NCBI GenBank assembly: GCA_937899715.1
Contig: CALCNX010000091.1
Coordinates: 28,912 to 92,911 of the forward strand
DNA: 64,000 nucleotides
Origin: an uncultured bacterium
GTDB taxonomy: Bacteria > Bacteroidota > Ignavibacteria > Kapaibacteriales > UBA4661
Direction of reading: 5' to 3'
Shown here: piece after piece, positions 42,742 through 51,989 of the stretch
Layout of the letters: each line of letters opens with the position of its first letter
How positions within the stretch are numbered: the stretch's first letter is position 1
Notes under the pieces: model-generated
Seen by the model: only the letters and a program-made list of their open reading frames with translations
Told to the model about the DNA's origin: nothing
Databases searched by the model: none
Program-made: the position numbers and the translations under genes

Positions 42742-43167
42742 CTACTGAACGTTGCGGAATACGCCTGTAACGACTCCATGAATCACAAAATGGTCGAACT
42801 CACCGACGACCATCGGCTTGTAATTTGGGTTTTCCGGCAGGAGCATAATGCGTTTGCCAACAGCAAAAAGGCGCTTTACGGTCATGTCGCCATTCAAACT
42901 TGCCACAACGATATTGTTATGACGCGCTTCGGCGGCATGGTCAACGATGATGAGGTCGCCGTCCAGAATATGCGCTTTCTGCATCGAATCGCCCACCACG
43001 CGCAGCAAATAGCAGTTTTTCGGGTGCGGTACAATATCAGCAGGAACGCGCAAGGTTTTTTCAACCGAATCGTCAGCATTGACGGGCTTTCCAGCACGAA
43101 CGCTGTACATATAGAGCGGGAGTTCGACAAAGTCGTTGTCGCCGCGAATATCAAGAACTTCTACCAT
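42742..43167 (-). CDS. umuD: UmuD-like autoproteolytic S24 peptidase
   Basis: 141 residues, matching UmuD length. Catalytic Ser61 (RVVGDSMQKAH) and Lys98 (MTVKRLF) are 37 residues apart, as in E. coli UmuD (Ser60/Lys97). An Ala25-Gly26 pair in MYSVRAGKPV is at the expected self-cleavage position. There is no N-terminal helix-turn-helix, so it is not a LexA repressor. UmuD, cleaved during the SOS response, joins UmuC as translesion polymerase V. The usual partner umuC is not adjacent; modA follows one base after the stop. Confidence 0.9.
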   Translation of the reverse strand: MVEVLDIRGDNDFVELPLYMYSVRAGKPVNADDSVEKTLRVPADIVPHPKNCYLLRVVGDSMQKAHILDGDLIIVDHAAEARHNNIVVASLNGDMTVKRLFAVGKRIMLLPENPNYKPMVVGEFDHFVIHGVVTGVFRNVQ

Positions 43168-43208
43168 GATTGTAGTGTGAAGGGGTGATAAATACTGTGT
43201 TTTTAAGT

Positions 43209-44348
43209 TTAATGTATTTTTTTCTGCTTGCGTTTTTTCAAAAAGCCGCCGGAACGTGCGCTCATCACGGCTTGAATCTCGGCGATAATGGAAAGTGCAA
43301 CCTCTTCCGCCGTCTCAGTGCCAATATCCAGCCCAATCGGATTATGCAGCCGCGCTCTGTCGTCGTCGGTCGGCGTGAAGCCTTGTTCTTCGAGCAAAGC
43401 AAAAATTTTCTCTAAGCGTGGTTTGGGTCCCAGAAGCCCGATATAACGCGCTTTTGAAGCAAATGCTTCACGAAGCAGTGCAGCGTCGAAGGCAAGATTA
43501 TGCGTCATAACTACAAGTGCAGTTTGGGCAGAAAAAGCAAGATGCCGCGCTGTCTCGGCAATATTTTCTCGTGTTATGCGCGTGAGCATGGAGGCTTTAG
43601 GAAACCGTTCCGTACTCAAAAGTGCCGGGCGATGGTCGAGAACAGTTGTTCGCCAGCCAAGTAGTGTTGCGTATTCCACCAGTGGCAAAGCATCGTAACC
43701 CGCTCCGGCAATAACTAATTCCCGTATCGGTTGAAGGCATTCAATGAGAATATGTACTTTCGCCTCGGCATGGTCAAACATTCTATGCTCGTATGTACGT
43801 TCTGCTGTGAGCGCTTCCGTGGCATGATTCCAGATGGCATCACGAAGCTGAGTTGCAAAAGCGCTTTCACCGAAATTATCGCTCGCTTCCTCATTCGTGT
43901 AGAGAAAAAAACGATGCCCTTCAAGTACGGTTTCGTGCGGTTTCGTTCTCTCAATCTCATACACCGTTGCTATTGCGCCGCGCTCGCGTTCCCGAAAGCA
44001 GTGCCGAAGAAAAGTGCAAAATGGGTCGTCTGCGCCCGCGAGGCGTTCCAGAAAAACGGTTGTTATGCCATTGCAACCCATTCCTAAGCCAAAAATAGGG
44101 TCGTCGGAAGAGCCGTCATAGACGACCATTGCGGGTGTGCCGGTCTGCAAAACACGCTGAGAGCGCTCCACTACATCGCTTTCCAAGCATCCACCGCTTA
44201 TTGCGCCAACGGAAGTATTATCAGCAAAAACGAGCAATCGTGCGCCAGCGCGGCGATACGTTGAGCCTTCGGTATGAACAACTGTCGCCAAAACGCACGG
44301 TTCATTGCGCTTTTCAAGAGTAGTGAGAATTCGTTGAAAATCGTTCAT
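43209..44348 (-). CDS. xdhC: XdhC/CoxI family molybdenum-enzyme maturation factor
   Basis: 379 residues from the ATG at 44348 (MNDFQRILTTLEKR); the frame is open further up to 44456 but the extension is not family-like. The first half is the XdhC/CoxI domain (EPCVLATVVHTEGSTYRRAGARL, VGAISGGCLESDVVE, GLGMGCNGI). The second is the Rossmann-type XdhC C-terminal domain (ELVIAGAGYDALPLVEYA, VVMTHNLAFDAALL, YIGLLGPKPRLEKIF, HNPIGLDIG). In studied bacteria XdhC inserts sulfurated molybdenum cofactor into xanthine dehydrogenase-type enzymes. No such enzyme is in this window. It heads a minus-strand run with umuD and modA. Confidence 0.92.
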   Translation of the reverse strand: MNDFQRILTTLEKRNEPCVLATVVHTEGSTYRRAGARLLVFADNTSVGAISGGCLESDVVERSQRVLQTGTPAMVVYDGSSDDPIFGLGMGCNGITTVFLERLAGADDPFCTFLRHCFRERERGAIATVYEIERTKPHETVLEGHRFFLYTNEEASDNFGESAFATQLRDAIWNHATEALTAERTYEHRMFDHAEAKVHILIECLQPIRELVIAGAGYDALPLVEYATLLGWRTTVLDHRPALLSTERFPKASMLTRITRENIAETARHLAFSAQTALVVMTHNLAFDAALLREAFASKARYIGLLGPKPRLEKIFALLEEQGFTPTDDDRARLHNPIGLDIGTETAEEVALSIIAEIQAVMSARSGGFLKKRKQKKIH

Positions 44349-44474
44349 AGCGTAAAAGCCGTTGACGGGAGCGGGGCTGGAACCGACGATGTTGAAACTG
44401 ACGAGGTTAAAACCGAGTTTGAAATGCTGCAAATTTCCTGCACAATATACGCACAAACGTCGTAATTTCCTGCC

Positions 44475-45563
44475 ATGAAAAATTTCCCCTCGAACACCAC
44501 AGATTATCTTATTATCGGCGGCGGTCTGGCGGGCTGTATTCTTGCATGGACACTGCGGCGGCGCGGCTTAGAATGTCAGCTTATGGATACGCCGCTTTTG
44601 AGCAATGCTTCCCGTATTAGTGCGGGCATCATCAACCCCATTTCCGGCAAGCGTTTTTCTCCCTTGTGGGAACCAGACCTTACCACGAGCGCAGCCCAGC
44701 AAACATACAGAGAATTAGAAGTACACTTCGGGCAGTCGTTTCTCCGAGAAATTCCTGCGTTGCGGCTTTTTACCGATGCGGACGAGCGAGATATATGGCT
44801 CACCAAGCGCTCAGAAACACTCAAGTTCGCGGAGCTTCTTATGCCGTCAGAGATTGCACCGCACCTCGTGCAAGACTGGGGCGGCATCCGTTACAGGGCG
44901 TGGCACGTGGACGTAGAAGCCGTTGTTCTGCGGCTTCGTGCGTGGCTTCGTGATGAAGCCTGCCTTGTGGAAGAAGAATTTGACGATGCCCGTCTGAGTT
45001 TTACGAATAGCGATGTGCTATACAAGGCGAAGGACCAGCATATCCGCGCAAAACGAATCATTATGTGCAATGGCTGGAGGACGCTCCGCACGGGGCTTTG
45101 GAAGGATTTGCCGCTTACTCCCGCTAAAGGTGAATTACTCATTGTTCGTGCCGATGCTCCGCTGTTACAAGAACTTATCGTGAAGAGCGTGTTTTTGTTG
45201 CCGCTTGAGAATCATGCTTTGGAAGGCACTATTATGCGCATCGGAGCAAGTTATTCATGGGAACATTTAGACGAGACTCCAACGCCAGAGACTGCACAAA
45301 TACTTATCCACAAGGCACAAGAAATTTTGCCTGTGCCAATGACTATTCTTCGTCATGATGCCGGAGTGCGACCCGCCGCCCAAGACAGTAAGCCAATCGT
45401 AGGCGTTCATCCACGCGAGGCACTTTCAGCTATAATGAATGGTTTTGGCTCGAAGGGCGCTGCATACACGCCTTTTTGCGCTGAGGTGCTGATTGATTTT
45501 TTGGAAGAGAGGAAGCCAATTCCAGAATGGTGCTCACTTGCACGGTGGAAAGCATGGCGGTAA
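44475..45563 (+). CDS. FAD-dependent oxidoreductase (DAO/glycine-oxidase-like)
   Basis: 362 residues. The dinucleotide-binding motif is DYLIIGGGLAGCILAWTL, followed by RISAGIINPISGKRF and the C-terminal HDAGVRPAAQDSKPIVG and NGFGSKGAAYTPFCAEVL, the pattern of the D-amino-acid oxidase superfamily, including glycine oxidase and the MnmC C-terminal domain. There is no signal peptide. The probable substrate is a small amine or amino acid; I cannot choose among family members. It is divergent from xdhC (126-bp gap) and lies 82 bp upstream of glyA, which could hint at a link to glycine metabolism, but glyA has its own promoter box. Confidence 0.85.
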   Translation: MKNFPSNTTDYLIIGGGLAGCILAWTLRRRGLECQLMDTPLLSNASRISAGIINPISGKRFSPLWEPDLTTSAAQQTYRELEVHFGQSFLREIPALRLFTDADERDIWLTKRSETLKFAELLMPSEIAPHLVQDWGGIRYRAWHVDVEAVVLRLRAWLRDEACLVEEEFDDARLSFTNSDVLYKAKDQHIRAKRIIMCNGWRTLRTGLWKDLPLTPAKGELLIVRADAPLLQELIVKSVFLLPLENHALEGTIMRIGASYSWEHLDETPTPETAQILIHKAQEILPVPMTILRHDAGVRPAAQDSKPIVGVHPREALSAIMNGFGSKGAAYTPFCAEVLIDFLEERKPIPEWCSLARWKAWR

Positions 45564-45591
45564 AAAGTACAACACTTCCCAAAAAAATCCG

Positions 45592-45599
45592 TAACTTTG
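45592..45599 (+). promoter_or_regulatory. -7-like element TAACTTTG before glyA
   Basis: A perfect TAnnTTTG match 46 bp before the ATG; no clear TTTG at -33, so only half the consensus is present. Confidence 0.45.
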
Positions 45600-45645
45600 C
45601 GGTCAAAGCAATATCAATTCTTGTTTCACTGTCAGAGTATTTATC

Positions 45646-47097
45646 ATGTACAATCACATCAAAACCCAAGACCCCGAGCTTTTTCGCGCTTTGGAAGGCG
45701 AGTACGAACGCCAAAGCGACAAACTGGAACTTATCGCCAGCGAAAATTATACTTCTCCCGCCGTGCTGGAAGCGCAAGGCTCGCTTATGACCAACAAATA
45801 CGCCGAAGGTTATCCCGGCAAGCGTTACTATGGTGGTTGCGAGTGGGTGGACGTAGCAGAAAATCTTGCGATTGATCGCGCGAAAGCGCTTTTTGGAGCG
45901 GAGTATGCCAACGTGCAGCCCAATAGCGGCTCAACGGCAAATATGGCTGTGTATTACAGCTTCATCAAGTTTGGTGATACCGTCCTCGGCATGGATTTGT
46001 CGCACGGCGGACACCTAACGCATGGCTCTGCTGTGAACTTTTCGGGTAAATTCTATAATTTTGTTCCCTACGGACTCAACAAAGAAACCGAGCAGATTGA
46101 TTACAACGTTGTGGCTGACCTTGCAAAAAAGAACAAGCCGAAGATGATTACCGTTGGTGCATCGGCGTACTCGCGCAACATTGATTACAAGGCGTTTCGT
46201 GAGATTGCTGATTCGGTCGGCGCATTCTTATTTGCCGATATTGCGCATCCGGCAGGTTTGATTGCGAAAGGGCATTTGGATACGCCAATTCCATATGCGC
46301 ACGTGGTGGCTTCCACGACGCATAAAACTTTGCGCGGACCGCGCTCTGGTGTGATTTTTCTCGGTAAAGACTTTGAAAACCCATTCGGATTGACTGCGCC
46401 AAAATCCGGCAGAACCAAGATGATGAGCGAAGTGATTGACTCGTGGGTAATGCCCGGCATTCAGGGCGGACCGCTTATGCACGTCATCGCGGCGAAAGCT
46501 GTTGCCTTCAAAGAAGCATTGACCGACGATTTCAAAGAATACACCGCACAAATCATCCGCAATTCGCAAGCGCTCGCTACTGCGCTCACCTCACGCGGCT
46601 ACAAAATCATTTCCGGCGGTACGGATAATCATTGTATGCTCGTGGACTTGCGCAACAAAAGCGTAACGGGCAAGCAAGCGGAAATCGCACTGGACGCAGC
46701 AGGAATTACCTGTAACAAAAACATGGTTCCCTACGACGACCAGCCGGCGCTTGTTACATCCGGTATTCGCTTGGGCACGGCTGCCATTACCACGCGCGGC
46801 ATGACGCAAAGCGATATGGAGACGATTGCCGGACTGATTGACCGCGTTATCGTTGCCACAAGCGACGAAGCAAACCTGAAAGCCGTCAAAAATGACGTAA
46901 AAGCGCTTTGCGCTGGCTTCCCACTCACTTCTGAATTGCCGCATATCAACAAAAGCGGCAATGGCTTTCTGAGCGGTAATCCGATGCTGCAAAGTGGCAT
47001 AGACCGCTTGCAAACAGGCGCAGCAGTGGCAGCCGAAACCGCAGGAAGTTTGCTGGAAAAACTCGGCGGCGAGCTTAAAACGGCGTTCAAGAAATAA
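45646..47097 (+). CDS. glyA: Serine hydroxymethyltransferase with unusual C-terminal extension
   Basis: 483 residues; the family norm is about 415-435. The catalytic body is canonical: LELIASENYTSPAVLEAQGS, TNKYAEGYPGKRYYGG, VQPNSGSTANMAVY, HGGHLTHGS, FADIAHPAGLIAKG and the PLP-binding Lys in VVASTTHKTLRGPRSG. It converts serine plus tetrahydrofolate to glycine plus 5,10-methylene-THF. The conserved part ends near residue 433 (VKALCAGFPL). The last ~50 residues (starting TSELPHINKSGNG and ending GGELKTAFKK) are extra and look helical. A strong terminator follows. Confidence 0.95.
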   Translation: MYNHIKTQDPELFRALEGEYERQSDKLELIASENYTSPAVLEAQGSLMTNKYAEGYPGKRYYGGCEWVDVAENLAIDRAKALFGAEYANVQPNSGSTANMAVYYSFIKFGDTVLGMDLSHGGHLTHGSAVNFSGKFYNFVPYGLNKETEQIDYNVVADLAKKNKPKMITVGASAYSRNIDYKAFREIADSVGAFLFADIAHPAGLIAKGHLDTPIPYAHVVASTTHKTLRGPRSGVIFLGKDFENPFGLTAPKSGRTKMMSEVIDSWVMPGIQGGPLMHVIAAKAVAFKEALTDDFKEYTAQIIRNSQALATALTSRGYKIISGGTDNHCMLVDLRNKSVTGKQAEIALDAAGITCNKNMVPYDDQPALVTSGIRLGTAAITTRGMTQSDMETIAGLIDRVIVATSDEANLKAVKNDVKALCAGFPLTSELPHINKSGNGFLSGNPMLQSGIDRLQTGAAVAAETAGSLLEKLGGELKTAFKK

Positions 47098-47122
47098 CAA
47101 TTAGATTGATGGCAAAAAATGG

Positions 47123-47164
47123 AAAAGGCAACTGTTTTCTCGCATGAAGACAGTTGCCTTTTGC
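47123..47164 (+). terminator. Rho-independent terminator of glyA
   Basis: AAAAGGCAACTGT and ACAGTTGCCTTTT form a perfect 13-bp stem with a 14-base loop. Confidence 0.88.
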
Positions 47165-47189
47165 ATTTGAAGGAAATGTCGTAGTTTTG
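47160..47189 (+). promoter_or_regulatory. Near-consensus promoter for the second SusC gene
   Basis: TTTG at 47160-47163, 18 bp, TAGTTTTG at 47182-47189; leader of about 90 bases. The -33 box overlaps the glyA terminator stem. Confidence 0.5.
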
Positions 47190-47281
47190 TGCCTTGCTAT
47201 CAAATCCTTTGATGTATTCGTAGAGAATTTATCAACATTATTGCGTCATTTTTCCTTCATCCTCTCTTCAGGGACGATTTT

Positions 47282-50200
47282 ATGACACTTTTTCGTACAC
47301 TTTTTCTTTATTGTGCTTTATTTCTTACAACGCTCTTTTCTACATTTTCCCTGAATGCACAGCAAGCCTCTTTTCGAGGTAAAATTGTGGATAAACGCAC
47401 GGGCGAAGCTATTTCCGGCGCTCGCGTGGTGCTGATGCCGGAGAGCACAACCCGCGAGGCGATAGGTAAAATCTCGCTTCGAGACGGTTCGTTTGAATTT
47501 TCGGAGGTCAAGCCTGCTCAATACCGCATTACCATCTCCGCACCGCTTTACAAGACACTTTCCCGCACAGAATCTATCGGCGAGACCATGACTTCGGTTG
47601 AGCCGGAACCGACCGTTTTTGCACTGGTGCAGGATGTTCGCGGCTTGGAGGAAGTCGTCGTAACGGGCGTTGCTTCGCGGACGCAAAAAAGCATTGCCGA
47701 AATTGCTGTATCCCGCGTGGATGCTGCTGCGCTTACCGAAGCGAATACCTATCAAGACCTCACACAACTTTTAACAGGCAAAGTCGCCGGAGTAAGCGTT
47801 GCGCCTGCTTCGGGCAATGTCGGCGGTGGCGTGCGTTTTAATGTGCGCTCTGGCGGTGGGCTGTATGGCACGGGACAACCGGTGATTTTTGTGGACGGAG
47901 TCCGCATTGACAACATCGAACTTGGGTACTTTGCAGGTGGGCAGCGTGCTTCCACGCTTGCCGACCTTAACCCCGAAGACATCCAAAGTATTGAAATTTT
48001 GAAAGGTCCGGCTTCGTCGGCGCTCTACGGCACAAGTGGCTCGAATGGCGTGGTGCTTATCAAAACCAAACTCGGTTCGCGCAAAGCCGCTTTGAATAAA
48101 TTTACCGTCGAAGCCAAAGTCATTGTGGGTTGGAATGAGCCGTCACGTCTTTACACTGAGCAGCAAGCGCTTTCCTACCGTGAGGCAAACGCACTGCTGC
48201 GGCGCGGCAATCTCGCACAGTACAGCGTGGGAATGAGTGGTAATGCGGGCTTTGTGAATTATTATGCTTCGGTTGACCGCCGAGCCGAGCAAGGCATTAT
48301 CGCTCAGAATGGGCTTGAGCGCACATCGTTTAGGGCAAATATCGAAGCCTTTCCGAGCGAAATATTATCCGTCAAGCTCAATACGAATTTTGTGAGCAGC
48401 TCTATCCTGACTCCGCAAAACGATGATAACGTCTATGGTCTGCTCAATAACACGCTGGGGTTTCGTCCTGAAAATGTCTATTCCAATGCCTTCGGTAGCA
48501 CTCGCCCGGCAAATGCGCAACGCGCCGTGGAGAGCATCGAAAATTCAACCCAAACGCAGCGCTTTATTGCGTCGGCAGAAATTCTCCTGAAGCCGTTTGC
48601 AGGCTTGACACTGCGCGGTGTGGTGGGCTATGACGGCGCAAACAATCAACTTCGTGAGGTGCTGCCAAGTTCGTACCCCTACATCCGTATTACCAATGGG
48701 CGACGCTCGCTGGAACAACGCCGCTTGGAGCAATTTACCGTTGACCTGAACGCCGCATATAACACCGCAATCACGGAGGATATTCAATCCACGACGATTG
48801 TGGGGACACAGCTTTTTGCCCGCACAAGCACAGGGTTTGATTTCGCGGCACAAGACTTTGCTTCCAACCTCATCGAAGACGCAGAAGCCGCACGAAATCT
48901 TATCTCTGCAAACGAGTCCTTCCGTGAAGACCGCGAGGCGGGCGTGTATGTACAGGAGGAATTGAACTACAAAAGCACGTATTTCCTATCGTTTGGCGTT
49001 CGCAATGATTACGCCAGCTCAGTGGGACCCGAAGCGCCGACAATTTTTTACCCACGTGCCAGTGCTGCTGCGCGGTTGGATAAATTAGGCTTTTTGCCCG
49101 AAGCAATCAATCTGGCAAAAGTGCGCATTGCCTACGGGCAGTCCGGGCAGTTGCCATCGGCGCTGGATGGTGTGGCGCGGTATTGGGGAAGCATTCAGTC
49201 AGGATATGGCGTAGGTGCTCTTGTGCAGCGCATTGGCAATCCAGCCATTCAGCCGGAACGCATTGCCGAACTGGAATTTGGAGCCGAAATGGAGTGGGAA
49301 AACAGCTACGGCTTTGATATTACCTATTATCAGCAAAATGCGAGCAATTCGATTGTTGATTTCTTCAATTCGCCTTCCACAGGGCTGACAGTATCGAGTT
49401 TTCCGCGCAACGTGGGGCGTATTCGCGGATGGGGCTTGGAGTCTAGCTTGTATGCGACTCCCATTCGCACAGGCAGCACGGAACTTCGTTTGAATGCCAT
49501 TATCAATTATGCCGACAATGTGGTGGAAGACATCGGCGGCGTAGCACCACTTTTTGCGGGCGTGGGGCGAAATGTGATTACTCCGGGGCAACGCCGCTCA
49601 GCGTTTTACTTGTTCCGCGTTCTGGAGCCGCGTTACTTGGCAAATGGAAGTTATGATTACGCACAAGGTCCGGTGATAGATTCTGTGCGCTCGTACGCCG
49701 GAACGCCTGTGCCCATCGTAACGGGATCGCTTACCGTCTCGTTTCGCTTTTTGAATGATTTTACACTCTACGCAATGGCTGAAACAGCGCTTGGACACTC
49801 ACTCTACAACAATACACGAATGCTTTCGACCAATCCGGCGCGGGGCAATAACCTTGAGTACAACACACTTGCGACGCAGTTGGGGCTTCCGGGCAATACC
49901 GCGCAGCCAGCATCCATTCGAGCATTGCCTGCGGTAGAAGGCGTACAGCGTCTTACACCGAATACGCCGGAGTACCGCGCTGCGGCACAAAAATTTGCGT
50001 TCCTCGACCACCGCCAGTTCTACAACGGCGTAGAGCCTGCCGATTGGGTGCGGTTGCGCGAGGTGAGTTTGAGCTATAATGCAACAAATTTCTTGCGCAG
50101 TCTCATGGGAAATGAAGTGCTCAAAAGCCTGATACTCACTGCAGCAGCGAGGAACGTAGCACTTTGGACGCGCTATTCCGGTGTAGATGTAGAAGTCTCA

Positions 50201-50293
50201 CGGGACGGTTCGCGGAGCATATCACGTGGGTTAGACAATTATACGCTTGAGCAACCGCGTGTCTTCAATTTTTCTCTTTCGGTCGGATTCTAA
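47282..50293 (+). CDS. SusC/RagA family TonB-linked outer-membrane protein (second copy)
   Basis: 1003 residues with signal peptide (MTLFRTLFLYCALFLTTLF ... LNAQ). A carboxypeptidase-like domain (FRGKIVDKRTGEAISGARVVL) leads to a TonB box (LEEVVVTGVAS). The plug follows (TQLLTGKVAGVSVAPASGNVGG, GQPVIFVDGVRIDN, SIEILKGPASSALYGTSGSNG), then a large barrel that ends FNFSLSVGF. It is clearly a distinct paralogue of the gene at 27510, not a recent duplicate: the shared words are only the family motifs. The paired SusD gene starts 24 bp downstream. The cargo is unknown; no degradative enzyme gene is linked to it. Confidence 0.93.
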   Translation: MTLFRTLFLYCALFLTTLFSTFSLNAQQASFRGKIVDKRTGEAISGARVVLMPESTTREAIGKISLRDGSFEFSEVKPAQYRITISAPLYKTLSRTESIGETMTSVEPEPTVFALVQDVRGLEEVVVTGVASRTQKSIAEIAVSRVDAAALTEANTYQDLTQLLTGKVAGVSVAPASGNVGGGVRFNVRSGGGLYGTGQPVIFVDGVRIDNIELGYFAGGQRASTLADLNPEDIQSIEILKGPASSALYGTSGSNGVVLIKTKLGSRKAALNKFTVEAKVIVGWNEPSRLYTEQQALSYREANALLRRGNLAQYSVGMSGNAGFVNYYASVDRRAEQGIIAQNGLERTSFRANIEAFPSEILSVKLNTNFVSSSILTPQNDDNVYGLLNNTLGFRPENVYSNAFGSTRPANAQRAVESIENSTQTQRFIASAEILLKPFAGLTLRGVVGYDGANNQLREVLPSSYPYIRITNGRRSLEQRRLEQFTVDLNAAYNTAITEDIQSTTIVGTQLFARTSTGFDFAAQDFASNLIEDAEAARNLISANESFREDREAGVYVQEELNYKSTYFLSFGVRNDYASSVGPEAPTIFYPRASAAARLDKLGFLPEAINLAKVRIAYGQSGQLPSALDGVARYWGSIQSGYGVGALVQRIGNPAIQPERIAELEFGAEMEWENSYGFDITYYQQNASNSIVDFFNSPSTGLTVSSFPRNVGRIRGWGLESSLYATPIRTGSTELRLNAIINYADNVVEDIGGVAPLFAGVGRNVITPGQRRSAFYLFRVLEPRYLANGSYDYAQGPVIDSVRSYAGTPVPIVTGSLTVSFRFLNDFTLYAMAETALGHSLYNNTRMLSTNPARGNNLEYNTLATQLGLPGNTAQPASIRALPAVEGVQRLTPNTPEYRAAAQKFAFLDHRQFYNGVEPADWVRLREVSLSYNATNFLRSLMGNEVLKSLILTAAARNVALWTRYSGVDVEVSRDGSRSISRGLDNYTLEQPRVFNFSLSVGF

Positions 50294-50316
50294 ATTTGCA
50301 ATCACAAGGAATAATC

Positions 50317-51549
50317 ATGCAACGTTTTATACTTTTTTTCATTGTCGCATTTTTCTCAGTGTCCTGTTCCAGTTTTGTGCAGGACATTCACCGCCCTATT
50401 GATCTCATTTCGGATGATGTGCTGAATGACGAGTCACAAACGGATTTTCTTATTCGTGGCTTACAGGCACAGTTTTCGGAATCGTATTCGGATGCAGCGC
50501 TCTATGCAGGCGGACTTTCAGACGAATTGTTTTTCGATGCACGCACGGGCGCGGGAGGATTGGTGGTGTATGAAGAAGTGGATAATGCACTCACGATAGA
50601 CCGCTCTAATACGACGCTCGTTGCGGTGCAGAATCGCTTGGGGCGCTACCGATTTCATGCGGACGACCTTGTGGGGCGGACTCGTAAAATCTTGTTTGCT
50701 CAGGATTCCTCGCGCCGCCGTATGGCATTTCAGGGCTATTTTCATGGTGCGGTGGCGCGGTATTTTTACGCCGCATACGTTGGCATCAATAAGCAGCAAG
50801 GCGGCGGAGTGATTGACAATGGCGCATTTATCCCCTCGACTGCGATGAATGATTCTGCACTGGCAAAACTTGCCCTTGCTTTGCAAAACGTCACCTCTCC
50901 ATACGAAGCGCGGCTCGTGCAGACGCTTGCCGCCCGTATTCACCTTATGGAAGGGCGTTTTGCGGAAGCGCAGCAAGCGGCGCAAAATGGTCTTCGCAAA
51001 GGAGATGCGGCTTTTCAAGCGCTCTTTAATTTGGTTTCATCCAATCAACTTTGGCTCAATGCAGGGTTGGGGCGAAATGTTTATATTCCGGCACGGAGAT
51101 TTGATACGCTCTATCTCCGCCAAGACCCGTTTGATACGGTGCGCATTAAGTTACGTGGTCCCACCACGCGCTCCGGCTTTACGTTTTACACGCAGACCAA
51201 ATATGCCGCCCAAGATTCACCGATGCAGTTTTTGACATGGCAGGAAAATGAACTGATGCTGGCAGAATGTGAATTGCGTCTTGCCAATAACGCTTCTTCT
51301 GCGCTTGCTCGCATCAATGCTGTGCGCACCTCTTACACGGGGCTTCGTGCATTGCCTGCCGGAATAGCTGCCACACTTGATCTCATTAATGCGGAGCGCG
51401 ACAAAGAACTCTTTCTCACAGGCTTGCGGCTGATTGACCAGCGCCGTTCTAATACGTGGCATTTGCGTCCCGATACGTGGCGGTATATGCCGATTGTGCA
51501 GCCGGAGATTAACAATAATCCGAATTTGCCGCCGCTCGTGAGGGATTAG
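50317..51549 (+). CDS. SusD/RagB-like lipoprotein (divergent, short)
   Basis: 410 residues from the ATG at 50317 with AAGGA upstream. The lipobox FFSVSC-SSF puts Cys at the mature N-terminus. The protein is shorter than a typical SusD (about 500). Helical repeats with IHLMEGRFAEAQQAAQNGLRKG look like the TPR core, and the C-terminal ELMLAECELRLANNASSALARINAVRT plus LDLINAERDKELFLTGLRLIDQRR are the SusD/RagB signature. It should pair with the SusC just upstream as its substrate-binding lid. It is the last gene before an 850-bp non-coding region. Confidence 0.88.
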   Translation: MQRFILFFIVAFFSVSCSSFVQDIHRPIDLISDDVLNDESQTDFLIRGLQAQFSESYSDAALYAGGLSDELFFDARTGAGGLVVYEEVDNALTIDRSNTTLVAVQNRLGRYRFHADDLVGRTRKILFAQDSSRRRMAFQGYFHGAVARYFYAAYVGINKQQGGGVIDNGAFIPSTAMNDSALAKLALALQNVTSPYEARLVQTLAARIHLMEGRFAEAQQAAQNGLRKGDAAFQALFNLVSSNQLWLNAGLGRNVYIPARRFDTLYLRQDPFDTVRIKLRGPTTRSGFTFYTQTKYAAQDSPMQFLTWQENELMLAECELRLANNASSALARINAVRTSYTGLRALPAGIAATLDLINAERDKELFLTGLRLIDQRRSNTWHLRPDTWRYMPIVQPEINNNPNLPPLVRD

Positions 51550-51646
51550 AGCTTATCGTCGCACATATTCATTTTGTGATAATGCCGGAAGCCTTGAATT
51601 CATAGCGTTTTAAGCCGTCACCGACTTCGTGTTACAAAAAAATAAC

Positions 51647-51677
51647 TTTGCCCCTACTGGAAATAGTAGTAGTTTTG
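51647..51677 (+). promoter_or_regulatory. Consensus Bacteroidota promoter in front of the long leader
   Basis: TTTG (51647-51650), exactly 19 bp, then TAGTTTTG (51670-51677). Transcription would begin near 51684, giving a leader of roughly 710 bases to the start of the TIG-repeat gene, or a separate small RNA. Confidence 0.65.
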
Positions 51678-51773
51678 CCATGGTTGGGTTTCCGCCCGAT
51701 GCCAGTTTCCTTATTCTTTTTACCCTCTATAAAATCCCTTGGTCTAAACAGCTACAACAATTAGTGCATCTAG

Positions 51774-51818
51774 TTTCTTTCTCTTTCTCTTTCTCTTTCT
51801 CTTTCTCTTTCTCTTTTT
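51774..51818 (+). repeat. Hexanucleotide microsatellite (CTCTTT)6
   Basis: Six perfect tandem CTCTTT units at 51781-51816 preceded by TTTCTTT. If translated from the ATG at 51680 it would add Ser-Phe dipeptides. Tract length is expected to vary by slippage. Confidence 0.9.
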
Positions 51819-51963
51819 AAGGAGCAAGAAAGTTATTGTATTGACTACACAATGCGTCTAATTCTCTTTTTTCCCTACATTTTATACCGCTACAGGCTAT
51901 TGGTTCTGTGTGGTAACTGATACGATTGTTTGTTTTGGAAGTACTTCCTTTCAAAGCACACGA

Positions 51964-51987
51964 ATTTTCTCCAAAAATGGAGAAAAT
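51964..51987. other. Perfect hairpin ATTTTCTCCA-AAAA-TGGAGAAAAT
   Basis: 10-bp perfect stem with a 4-base loop. No T run follows, so it is unlike a simple terminator. Confidence 0.7.
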
Positions 51988-51989
51988 GT

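Noticed and set aside
51629..51820. 63-codon frame ending in (Ser-Phe)n
   Set aside because: Starts inside the promoter region and owes its openness to the CTCTTT microsatellite; kept only as a note in the repeat finding.
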